Shown piece after piece: positions 1-6,422 of a stretch of DNA of 15,833 nt (positions are counted from its first letter, which is position 1; each line of letters begins with the position of its first letter). The stretch comes from Gammaproteobacteria bacterium RIFCSPLOWO2_02_FULL_56_15 (GTDB lineage Bacteria > Pseudomonadota > Gammaproteobacteria > Eutrophobiales > Eutrophobiaceae). The DNA lies in NCBI GenBank assembly GCA_001801825.1, contig MGYR01000129.1, positions 5,413 to 21,245 on the forward strand, in the 5' to 3' direction. A model generated the notes under the pieces. That model was given only the letters and a program-made list of their open reading frames with translations. It made no database searches and was not told where the DNA came from. The position numbers and the translations under genes are program-made.

Positions 1-164
1 TAGAGGTTGTCAACCGTCTGATGACCCCAGTCCTTTGACAATCCATCGGTACGAGAGTGCCTGTAGGGTTTGAATCGGGATACAGTGTACCGATGTTTCC
101 TGAATGATATCAGATCCATAGTGTGCTACATTTCGGCTGACATTATTTGTTCAGGTGGTCTTGA
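1..164. other. Leader region upstream of gshA
   Basis: No confident gene lies here. The + strand frame starting at base 3 reads EVVNRLMTPVL and stops at 36-38; this could be the C-terminus of an upstream gene cut by the window edge, but it is too short to identify. A TTGACA hexamer lies at 35-40, but no good -10 box follows at 16-18 bp, so I do not call a promoter. An AGGTGG Shine-Dalgarno sequence at 153-158 precedes the gshA start by 6 bases. Confidence 0.4.
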
Positions 165-1775
165 ATGACGAGCCGGGAAGCCAAGTTGAAAGCCGAATTC
201 GATGACCGGATGATACGGTTCAGAGGGGAGGACTGTCTGCCTCTGCTGGCCTCCATTAACCGTGGTGTGGAAAGGGAGACATTGCGGGTCACTCCGGAGG
301 GAAAACTCGCGCTGAGCCCGCATCCGGCGCATCTCGGCTCAAAACTGTGTCACCCCTGTATAACGACAGACTTCTGTGAATCCCAACTGGAACTGATCAC
401 GCCGGTTGCCAGGGATGTTACGACCATGTTGGATTACCTCGATGAAGTTCACCGGTTTGTATACACGGGACTTGGGGATGAAGCGCTCTGGTCTGCAAGC
501 ATGCCGTGCCGGTTGCCGACGGATGGGGAAATACCGCTCGCATATTACGGCCTCTCCAATCTGGGCCGATTGAAAACCACCTACCGAAACGGCCTGGGTT
601 ATCGTTATGGCCGCACCATGCAGACGATCTGCGCCATTCACTATAATTTTTCCCTGCCCGATGAACTCTGGAATATATTGTGGCAGGAGACCGGGCAGGG
701 CGAGAGCCTGCAGATCTTTCGCTCTCGACGTTATTTTGAATTGATGCGGAACTTCAGGAGATTTTCCTGGTTGCCGGTCTACCTGTTCGGGGCCTCGCCC
801 GCAGTGGGGGATTCCTTTGTACGCAACCGCAGTCACAAGCTGCAGCGTCTGGATGATGAAACACTCTATGCCGCCCGGGCTACCTCCCTGCGTAACGGTA
901 ATCTCGGTTATCAGAGCGATATCCAGGCAAATGCCATCAGTATCTGTTACAACAGCCTGGACAACTATGTGGATACCCTGGTGGATGCCATTCTGACGCC
1001 TTACGAACCCTATACCCGTATTGGCGCCAAACAGGGAGACGTATACCGGCAGCTCAGTACCTCCCTGCTGCAGGCAGAAGCGGAGTTTTATACAACGATC
1101 CGGGCGAAATGCATACCACCCCCAGGCCGTAATTTCCTGAAAGAGTTAAGCAGCGGTGGTGTAGTGTATCTCGAAGTTCGCCTGCTGGATCTCAATCCCT
1201 ATCTACCGCTGGGGATCGACGAGGCGGAAGTCCGTTTTCTTGATACCCTGTTGCTGTACAGTCTCCTGCTAGACAGCCCCGAGCATGGTGATGCCTTGTG
1301 CCAATCCGTGCAGGAAAATGTGCATGCCGTTGTTTATCGGGGTCGTGATCCCGGGCTGTTGCTGAATGACCAAGGGCGGGAGCGGACCATCCGTGATTGG
1401 GGCCTCAGCCTGTTGCAGGCCATGCAGCCCGTCGCGGAACTCCTGGACCGGGCTACCGGGTCGGGGTCGCATTGCGAGAGTCTGGGGCAGCAAATGGCCC
1501 ATGTGAGGAACCCTGAATCCACTCTCTCCGCCCGGATGCTGGCGGATATGCAGACGGAGAAGCTGTCGTTTGTCGAATTTGCCCTTGCTCGCACATTGGC
1601 ACATAGGAAGTATTTCGAGAGACGACCGCTGCCGGAGGCAAGCATGGCGGCGTTCAGGCGTCTAGCGGTCCAGTCACGGGACAGCCAGGCGCAGTTAGAG
1701 GTGTCTGACAAGATGGATTTCGACGATTACCTGGCATCCAAGTTGAAGGACTACAGGGACCTTGCAGATGCTTAG
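165..1775 (+). CDS. gshA: Glutamate-cysteine ligase (gamma-glutamylcysteine synthetase)
   Basis: This cytoplasmic enzyme joins L-glutamate and L-cysteine using ATP to give gamma-glutamylcysteine, the first and usually rate-limiting step of glutathione synthesis. At 536 residues it is close to the roughly 520-residue proteobacterial class typified by E. coli GshA. The N-terminal signature RGVERETLRV is at residues 33-42. It is followed by the conserved HLGSKLCHPCITTDFCESQ stretch (about 56-74) and by ELITP (76-80), which match the family's substrate-binding region. The ATG at 165 is supported by AGGTGG six bases upstream. The gene is monocistronic here and converges on cysQ; gshB is not in the window. 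No frameshift or missing motif was seen. The family assignment is firm from the sequence; the reaction is known from the family. Confidence 0.95.
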   Translation: MTSREAKLKAEFDDRMIRFRGEDCLPLLASINRGVERETLRVTPEGKLALSPHPAHLGSKLCHPCITTDFCESQLELITPVARDVTTMLDYLDEVHRFVYTGLGDEALWSASMPCRLPTDGEIPLAYYGLSNLGRLKTTYRNGLGYRYGRTMQTICAIHYNFSLPDELWNILWQETGQGESLQIFRSRRYFELMRNFRRFSWLPVYLFGASPAVGDSFVRNRSHKLQRLDDETLYAARATSLRNGNLGYQSDIQANAISICYNSLDNYVDTLVDAILTPYEPYTRIGAKQGDVYRQLSTSLLQAEAEFYTTIRAKCIPPPGRNFLKELSSGGVVYLEVRLLDLNPYLPLGIDEAEVRFLDTLLLYSLLLDSPEHGDALCQSVQENVHAVVYRGRDPGLLLNDQGRERTIRDWGLSLLQAMQPVAELLDRATGSGSHCESLGQQMAHVRNPESTLSARMLADMQTEKLSFVEFALARTLAHRKYFERRPLPEASMAAFRRLAVQSRDSQAQLEVSDKMDFDDYLASKLKDYRDLADA

Positions 1776-1802
1776 GAAAACACCGAAGAAGTCTCCTCGG
1801 CG
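1776..1802 (-). terminator. Intrinsic terminator of cysQ
   Basis: Read on the minus strand, CGCCGAGGA - GACT - TCTTCGGTG forms a 9-bp stem (two G-U pairs) with a tetraloop, followed at once by TTTTCC. It lies just past the cysQ stop and abuts the gshA stop codon. On the plus strand one stem pair becomes an A-C mismatch and no T-run follows, so it should act mainly on cysQ transcripts. Confidence 0.6.
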
Positions 1803-1830
1803 GCACTCACCTCCGCAAAGTTCGTGCCGA

Positions 1831-2664
1831 TTAACCCTTCCCAGAGTTGAGTTGATCCAGGTAGAAACTCCAGTCAAAGCCGGGATCAGCGATTACCAGG
1901 AAATCCGGGTTGATCACCGATTCCTTTTGGTTGTACTCCAGAGGTCGGAATTCCAGATCCGTGACGATCCCCCCCGCTGCCTCTACGAGACAATGTGCCG
2001 CTGCTGTATCCCATTCAGAGGTCGGGCCGAAACGTGGGTAGATATCCACCTGACCTTCGGCGACCAGACAAAACTTCAGCGAGCTGCCGATGGCGTGCAT
2101 TTTTATATTGTCACCAAGGATTTCCAGGAATCGAGTCTGCCGCTCTGTGGCATGGGAACGGCTCCCGGCCACCACGAAAGTGCCGGGACTGGTTTTACGT
2201 ACATGGATAGGTTCTATTGTCTTGCCAGGCCTTTGCAGAAAGGCGCCATAGCCCCGGGCGGCGTAGTACATGTCACCCGAAACCGGGACATGCACCACGC
2301 CTAGTACTGGTTGATGAGCCTCGATAAGGGCGATATTGACGGTGAATTCTCCATTCCTCTTGATAAATTCTCGGGTGCCGTCCAGGGGGTCGATCAGCCA
2401 GTACCGTTGCCAGCCGCTTCTGACCGCGAAGGGGATAGCGGCCGATTCTTCCGAGAAAACAGGTAATTCCGGTGTCAGGGTTGCGAGTCCTTGGCACAGG
2501 CTTTGGTGGGATGCTAGATCCGCGGCGGTCAGTGGTGAATCATCCCCTTTCTGCCCCACGCTGAAATCGGTGTTGTATATCTCAAGTATTTCCCTCCCGG
2601 CCCGGTGTGCGAGTTTGATGACATCCGGGAGTAATCCGTCCATGCTAGAATTCTGTTTGTTCAT
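1831..2664 (-). CDS. cysQ: 3'(2'),5'-bisphosphate nucleotidase CysQ
   Basis: CysQ is a member of the inositol-monophosphatase-like, Mg2+-dependent phosphatase family. It removes the 3'-phosphate from adenosine 3',5'-bisphosphate (PAP), a by-product of PAPS-dependent sulfur assimilation. Its main metal-site motifs are all present: DSPLTAAD (42-49), SEES with E72/E73, the IDPLDGT motif with D92 and D95, and SEWDTAAAH with D219. The length of 277 is slightly above the E. coli protein (about 246). Met8 (codon at 2641-2643) aligns better with the usual family N-terminus than Met1; neither has a clear ribosome-binding site, so the start is uncertain. It is divergent from yrfG with a 68-bp gap. In other gammaproteobacteria cysQ is often close to nudE and yrfG; nudE is not here. 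Confidence 0.93.
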   Translation of the reverse strand: MNKQNSSMDGLLPDVIKLAHRAGREILEIYNTDFSVGQKGDDSPLTAADLASHQSLCQGLATLTPELPVFSEESAAIPFAVRSGWQRYWLIDPLDGTREFIKRNGEFTVNIALIEAHQPVLGVVHVPVSGDMYYAARGYGAFLQRPGKTIEPIHVRKTSPGTFVVAGSRSHATERQTRFLEILGDNIKMHAIGSSLKFCLVAEGQVDIYPRFGPTSEWDTAAAHCLVEAAGGIVTDLEFRPLEYNQKESVINPDFLVIADPGFDWSFYLDQLNSGKG

Positions 2665-2732
2665 AAATGCTGCTATGAGGTCGTGAATTTTTCTGCCGGC
2701 ATGATACAGGCGCGTACGGGGGAAACCTAATC

Positions 2733-3383
2733 ATGGTTGCCTGGGAGAGGATCCGGACCGTGTTGCTGGATATGGATGGCACGCTGCTGGATCTCAGGTT
2801 CGATAATTATTTCTGGAACGAATACCTCCCGGACCGGTGGGGCGCCCGCCATGGCCTGGATCCGGTCACAGCGAGAGATGCACTCATGCCCCGCTTTGCC
2901 GGTCGTGCCGGAACCCTGGACTGGTATTGCATTGATTTCTGGTCGAGGGAACTGGATATCGATGTCATGGCTCTGAAATCCGATATCGAGCACATGATTT
3001 GTTACTTGCCGGATGCGGAGGATTTCCTCCGCCGGTTATTTGTAAGCGGTAAGCATGTGATCATGGTGACCGATGCCCACCGGAAGTTACTGGATATGAA
3101 GATCGATAGAACAAGTATTGATCGGTATTTTCACAGGATCATAAGTTCCCATGATTTCGGCGTTCCCAAGGAGGACCCGGCTTTTTGGGAGAAACTCGCG
3201 GAGGAACTGACCTTCGATCCCGCCAGCACATTGCTCATTGATGATAATCTCTCAGTCCTGCGCATGGCCCGTGATCACGGAATTGGACACCTGTTGACTA
3301 TATCCCGGCCTGACAGCGGGGTATTTGAACGGGACACCGGTGAGTTCCCGGCAATCACCTCATTTCTGCATCTGCTACCGTAG
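2733..3383 (+). CDS. yrfG: HAD-family GMP/IMP nucleotidase (YrfG type)
   Basis: This is a cytoplasmic haloacid-dehalogenase-superfamily phosphatase of 216 residues. Motif I is LLDMDGT, with nucleophile D13 and acid/base D15. Motif II is the Thr in MVTDAH (T113), motif III is K146 in VPKED, and motif IV is LIDDN with D170/D171. The segments DGTLLDLRFDNYFW, WGARHGL and TLDWYCIDFW closely resemble E. coli YrfG as I recall it, which dephosphorylates GMP and IMP; that substrate choice is transferred from the family, not seen directly. A purine-rich GGGGGA lies upstream of the ATG at 2733. The last 9 bp overlap the convergent trmB gene. No defect was seen. Confidence 0.88.
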   Translation: MVAWERIRTVLLDMDGTLLDLRFDNYFWNEYLPDRWGARHGLDPVTARDALMPRFAGRAGTLDWYCIDFWSRELDIDVMALKSDIEHMICYLPDAEDFLRRLFVSGKHVIMVTDAHRKLLDMKIDRTSIDRYFHRIISSHDFGVPKEDPAFWEKLAEELTFDPASTLLIDDNLSVLRMARDHGIGHLLTISRPDSGVFERDTGEFPAITSFLHLLP

Positions 3384-4058
3384 GCCGTACACAAGATCGA
3401 AAACTGTATGACCTAACCGGCGGCCGCGTTGTTCGAAACGGGTCAGGGGTCGCCACACCGGACGGGGTGCGAATCTCCCGCGACCTGCCAGGTTCTGCAG
3501 GCCGGGTTGCCCGTCACACAGCGACAGAATCTCAACCGCCATATCTTCACAATCGGTCGCGACATACAACCTGGCATGCGATTTCATCCGGTTGGCCAGC
3601 AATGTGAGAAAGCCGGAGTTGATCAGCCTGCGCTTGTGATGCCGCCTTTTGGGCCAGGGATCCGGGAAGAATATCATCACCTGGTCCAGGCTGGCTGCCG
3701 GTACCAAATGCGTCAGAACCTCTACCACATCCTGGTTTACCACACGGATATTAGCAAGGCGTCTGGCCACGATCCCCTGCAGCAGGCTGCCAATCCCCGG
3801 CTTGTGTACCTCCACGGCAAGATAGTCATTTTCGGGATGGCGGGAGGCAGCCTGGAGGGTGAACTCCCCAGCGCCGGCGCCGATTTCAAGAACCTTCGGG
3901 GCTGTCCTGCCGAAGATGTGGTTGGGATCACACGGATGATCGTCGTGTGTGAGGCCATACGTCTGCAGGTGGTCATCCAGCGCCTTTCTCTGGGCCGGTG
4001 TAATGCGGCCTTGGCGTAGAACATAACTCCGGACCTGCCGGTGATTGCGGTCATGCAT
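3375..4058 (-). CDS. trmB: tRNA (guanine-N7-)-methyltransferase TrmB
   Basis: TrmB is an S-adenosylmethionine-dependent enzyme that makes m7G at position 46 in the variable loop of many tRNAs. The 227-residue product is of normal length. Visible signatures are the SAM-binding VLEIGAGAGEF (56-66), EVHKPGIGSLL (83-93), the family hallmark FFPDPWPKRRHHKRRL (130-145), and the C-terminal RPLTRFEQRGRRLGH (203-217). The usual TDWEPYA segment reads TDCEDMA (148-154), a small departure. It is the last gene of a leftward run, 67 bp after the metallo-hydrolase gene, and its end overlaps yrfG. The start at 4058 has no obvious Shine-Dalgarno. Identification is firm. Confidence 0.95.
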   Translation of the reverse strand: MHDRNHRQVRSYVLRQGRITPAQRKALDDHLQTYGLTHDDHPCDPNHIFGRTAPKVLEIGAGAGEFTLQAASRHPENDYLAVEVHKPGIGSLLQGIVARRLANIRVVNQDVVEVLTHLVPAASLDQVMIFFPDPWPKRRHHKRRLINSGFLTLLANRMKSHARLYVATDCEDMAVEILSLCDGQPGLQNLAGRGRFAPRPVWRPLTRFEQRGRRLGHTVFDLVYGLR

Positions 4059-4079
4059 GTTTCAGAATACGGCGTTTAG

Positions 4080-4096
4080 GTAAGGAAGCTTCTTAC
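4080..4096. repeat. Imperfect inverted repeat upstream of trmB
   Basis: GTAAGGAAGCTTCTTAC is a 17-bp dyad around an AAGCTT core, with GTAAG/CTTAC arms matching exactly and 6 of 8 positions matching overall. It sits 22 bp before the trmB start. No T-run follows on either strand, so it is not an obvious terminator. It could be a protein-binding site or chance. Confidence 0.3.
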
Positions 4097-4125
4097 GCGG
4101 GTGATCCGCCCCGGACCCGGGACGT

Positions 4126-5040
4126 TTATTCCAGATCAATAATCATTCCTTCTACGGCAAGGTGACATATGAGAGATGCTTTCCGTTGCTTGATGATGTC
4201 CTTGGCATGCTGGTAGATGCTGTCCATCTCCCTGTCATCATAGTTGGGATCATGATGATAGAGGTAGAGTTCCTTAACCCCGGCATCAATGGCGGTATTG
4301 ACCGTGTCGATAAAGCAGGAATGGCCCCAGCCACGTTTCTTTTGGTAATCCTCGGGTGTGTACTGGGCATCGTGGATCAGTATGTCCGCACCCTGGATAA
4401 GCTTGATTTCCGACGCATATTCTTCCTTGTTCATCCGATCATAGAGAACCTGTTCTTCCGGGCTTACTTCCCCATATTTCAGCTTGATGGATTTATCCAG
4501 GTAGAGGCATTCATTGTCGGAAATATACAGGATGGTTTTTCCCCGCACCTGAATACGGTAGCCGTAAGTGATCCCCGGATGATGCACATTGTCGTAAGAA
4601 ATGTTCATCGGGCCGTAACTGAAACAGTGCTCCTGGGGGGGAGGCAGGTAATTGATCTTTGCCAGCCATGTTTCTGTACCCACCGGAAAGAATGGGGCTT
4701 TCATCTGCGCGGATACATACTCTTCTATGTTCGCGGCTTTTATCCCGGGGCCGAAAATACTGATGTTCCAGTCGGGGACGAAGGCAGGAACGAAAAAGGG
4801 TAATCCGCAGATATGATCCCAGTGATAATGGGTCAGGATGATGAGCATCTCCCGGATATCCTTCTGCTTCATCATTTCATTACCGAAATTGATCAGGCCC
4901 GTGCCTGCATCGCAGAGGAGAATATGGTCGTCTACCCGGATTTCCACGCACGAAGTGTTGCCGCCAATACCGAGGTGTGATGCAAACGGCGCAGAATGGG
5001 ACCCGCGCACCCCCCAGAAACGGAGATATGCGTTGCTCAT
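4126..5040 (-). CDS. Metallo-beta-lactamase-fold hydrolase
   Basis: This 304-residue cytoplasmic protein (no signal peptide) has the metallo-beta-lactamase fold that binds two metal ions. The opening YLRFWGVRGS and GGNTSCVEI, then LLCDAGTG (41-48), are typical of the phosphodiesterase-like branch of MBL proteins (PhnP/ribonuclease-Z-like). The metal motif HxHxDH is LTHYHWDHICG, with H71, H73, D75 and H76. Further candidate ligands are H153/H154, D175 in ISDN, HDAQY (H233, D234), GWGHS (H250) and YHHDP (H272/H273). The likely reaction is hydrolysis of a phosphodiester, perhaps a cyclic nucleotide, but the substrate cannot be read from sequence. The gene follows the response-regulator gene by 27 bp on the same strand, so the two probably share a transcript; trmB follows after 67 bp. 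No clear Shine-Dalgarno precedes the ATG. Confidence 0.85.
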   Translation of the reverse strand: MSNAYLRFWGVRGSHSAPFASHLGIGGNTSCVEIRVDDHILLCDAGTGLINFGNEMMKQKDIREMLIILTHYHWDHICGLPFFVPAFVPDWNISIFGPGIKAANIEEYVSAQMKAPFFPVGTETWLAKINYLPPPQEHCFSYGPMNISYDNVHHPGITYGYRIQVRGKTILYISDNECLYLDKSIKLKYGEVSPEEQVLYDRMNKEEYASEIKLIQGADILIHDAQYTPEDYQKKRGWGHSCFIDTVNTAIDAGVKELYLYHHDPNYDDREMDSIYQHAKDIIKQRKASLICHLAVEGMIIDLE

Positions 5041-5067
5041 ATTAGAAGTGTCTTTAGAGGATTTGGG

Positions 5068-5448
5068 TCAATTGCCAATATATTTCAACACGACATCTGT
5101 AATTGCCTTGATAGGCATTGGCTTGGTGATGAAATCCTGCGCCCCAAGTTCATTGGCGATCGTACGATCCTGAGCATAATCTTTGGAACTGATAATGACA
5201 ACCGATGTGTCCTTGTGCAGGGGTAACTCTCTCAATTCCTTGAGAAAGGTCAGACCATCCTTGCCGGGCATCTTTATGTTCAGAAACAGTAATTCCGGTT
5301 TGTTGCCTTCGAGGTATTCCCAGGAGCTGCGCGCGGATTCGAATATCATGAGATTGACGTCCAGATTCTCCGTGCCTCGTTCGAATAGGATTCTGACAGA
5401 TGGGCTGTCATCAACCACAACAACGGTAGGTGTAGGGTGAATGGTCAT
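5068..5448 (-). CDS. Stand-alone response regulator receiver with Asn at the phosphorylation site
   Basis: This 126-residue protein is a single CheY-like receiver domain with no output domain. Its numbering falls in register with CheY: acidic pair D13/D14 in VVVVDDSP, Ser at 87 in VVIISSKD (the Thr/Ser switch), F106, and K109 in FITKP. The phosphoacceptor position is changed: the canonical LLD-x-x-MPxxDG reads LFLNIKMPGKDG, with Asn57 (codon AAC, + strand 5278-5280). Standard Asp phosphorylation is therefore not expected, although all other active-site residues are kept. This suggests a pseudo-receiver acting by protein contact or by another input. It is the first gene of a probable unit with the MBL hydrolase downstream. 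A sigma-70-like promoter lies about 55-83 bp upstream. No histidine kinase is in the window. Confidence 0.88.
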   Translation of the reverse strand: MTIHPTPTVVVVDDSPSVRILFERGTENLDVNLMIFESARSSWEYLEGNKPELLFLNIKMPGKDGLTFLKELRELPLHKDTSVVIISSKDYAQDRTIANELGAQDFITKPMPIKAITDVVLKYIGN

Positions 5449-5699
5449 GGCTCAGCACGTATCGGCAAATCCCGGAATATTCTTGATTATCAGTCAACCC
5501 GCATTATTCCATCCAAGCCCATGAGTTACAAAAGCTTTATCCAGATATCATGCTGGGGATAAATCCAGGATCTCCTTCCCAGACCATCCGATTCATATTA
5601 CACTACTTTCAGGTTACCGATACAGATGTTAGTCCTCCGGTTTTCTCCCTGATGCGTTATATTTACTGGCTAATCAGCAGGATAGGGGCGGTATACCAT
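5449..5699. other. Intergenic region between response regulator and tRNA-Gly
   Basis: This 251-bp AT-richer stretch has no convincing ORF on either strand. It holds the candidate promoter of the leftward response-regulator gene and presumably the promoter of the rightward tRNA. For the tRNA I see a TATATT at 5658-5663 but no matching -35 hexamer, so I do not call it. Confidence 0.5.
5503..5531 (-). promoter_or_regulatory. Sigma-70-like promoter for the response regulator gene
   Basis: On the minus strand TTGTAA (5526-5531) and AATAAT (5503-5508) are separated by exactly 17 bp; they match the -35 consensus at 4 of 6 and the -10 consensus at 5 of 6 positions. Transcription would begin near 5496, giving a leader of about 50 bases before the ATG at 5448. 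This is a sequence match only. Confidence 0.4.
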
Positions 5700-5773
5700 G
5701 CGGGTGTAGTTCAATGGTAGAACATCAGCTTCCCAAGCTGAGAGTGTGGGTTCGATTCCCATCACCCGCTCCA
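5700..5773 (+). tRNA. tRNA-Gly, anticodon CCC
   Basis: A complete cloverleaf can be drawn over 74 bases. The acceptor stem GCGGGTG pairs with CACCCGC at 5763-5769, followed by discriminator T and an encoded CCA (5771-5773). The D arm contains AATGGTAG. The anticodon stem TCAGC/GCTGA encloses the loop TTCCCAA, which places CCC at positions 34-36, reading the glycine codon GGG. The T loop is TTCGATT on a GTGGG/CCCAT stem with one G-T pair. It is a single tRNA, divergent from the response regulator and convergent with the SPOR gene. No integrase or repeated tRNA 3' end is visible nearby. Confidence 0.95.
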
Positions 5774-5831
5774 TCCGGGAAGTATGTAGACCCTGGCTGG
5801 TGTCTCCCGTGCCGTACATGGCTACTGCTTT

Positions 5832-6422
5832 TCAGATGTCATCCGTGTTCAGCCTGAGAAACATGAATTCCAGGTTGTTTGCGAGCAGGCGTTCCCGTGT
5901 TTCCCTGATCTGCTCCTGATCCTGGTAAGGCCCGACGCGTACCCGGTGCCTGGTTTCCTCTCCATTGATTACCACGCGCTGGATATCCGCCTTGATGCCG
6001 ATCAGTGCCAGGCGCGCCTTGAGTTGGTCAGCGGACTGGTAATCCTCGAAGGACCCGACCTGGAAGACGTAGAGGTTGCCATCCTGCACGGATGCTTCTT
6101 CAGTGGGTTTGTCATGGCCCTCGTTTTCCTCGACCCACTCGGAAATATTGACTTCCCGATCTGGTAATATTGTATAGAAATCGAAGGTAGGTTCAGGGAC
6201 CTGGGGTTCTTCCTTGGCTGCCGGTTGCTTCGGTTCCAACGTTGGGGTGCTTGCGATCGCAGGCTGTTTATCGGTTTGCCGGGCAGGCTGGACGTTATAG
6301 ATATATACCAGGAAGGCGATAAGCAGGCCGATAGCCAGGCCGGTTAACACTGACAACAGGTGTCCCAGGAGCAAACCCGGCGGACGGGCAGACTTGCTGA
6401 TATTTTTGTAATCTCTTGACAT
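5832..6422 (-). CDS. Membrane-anchored SPOR-domain protein (FtsN-like)
   Basis: This 196-residue protein has a short cytoplasmic N-terminus, one membrane helix at about residues 17-42, a Pro/Gln/Lys-rich periplasmic linker (about 45-110), and a C-terminal SPOR domain starting at LYVFQVGSF (about 117-193). SPOR domains bind denuded septal peptidoglycan, and the layout is that of FtsN, a late divisome activator. In Pseudomonas and others a SPOR gene follows argS in the same way. Its ATG overlaps the argS stop by one base (TAATG), which implies translational coupling. Orthology to ftsN is likely from the context but sequence identity outside the SPOR domain is low, so I leave the symbol blank. 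Instead of the hslVU genes often found next, a tRNA and unrelated genes follow. Confidence 0.85.
   Translation of the reverse strand: MSRDYKNISKSARPPGLLLGHLLSVLTGLAIGLLIAFLVYIYNVQPARQTDKQPAIASTPTLEPKQPAAKEEPQVPEPTFDFYTILPDREVNISEWVEENEGHDKPTEEASVQDGNLYVFQVGSFEDYQSADQLKARLALIGIKADIQRVVINGEETRHRVRVGPYQDQEQIRETRERLLANNLEFMFLRLNTDDI

Noticed and set aside
7..41. Inverted repeat TTGTCAA / TTGACAA with TTGACA as possible -35 of gshA
   Set aside because: The arms are 7 bp with a 21-bp spacer, no -10 box fits at 16-18 bp, and no T-run follows; chance is likely.
339..836. A 165-codon open frame opposite gshA
   Set aside because: It lies fully within the conserved GshA catalytic region and has no independent support.
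1801..1829. Inverted repeat CGGCAC / GTGCCG beyond the cysQ stop
   Set aside because: The 17-base loop and lack of a T-run make it a poor terminator; the neighbouring hairpin at 1776-1802 is much better.
4162..4803. A 213-codon open frame opposite the MBL gene
   Set aside because: Hydrophobic-looking stretches come from the complement of the conserved hydrolase core; no start signal and no motif.
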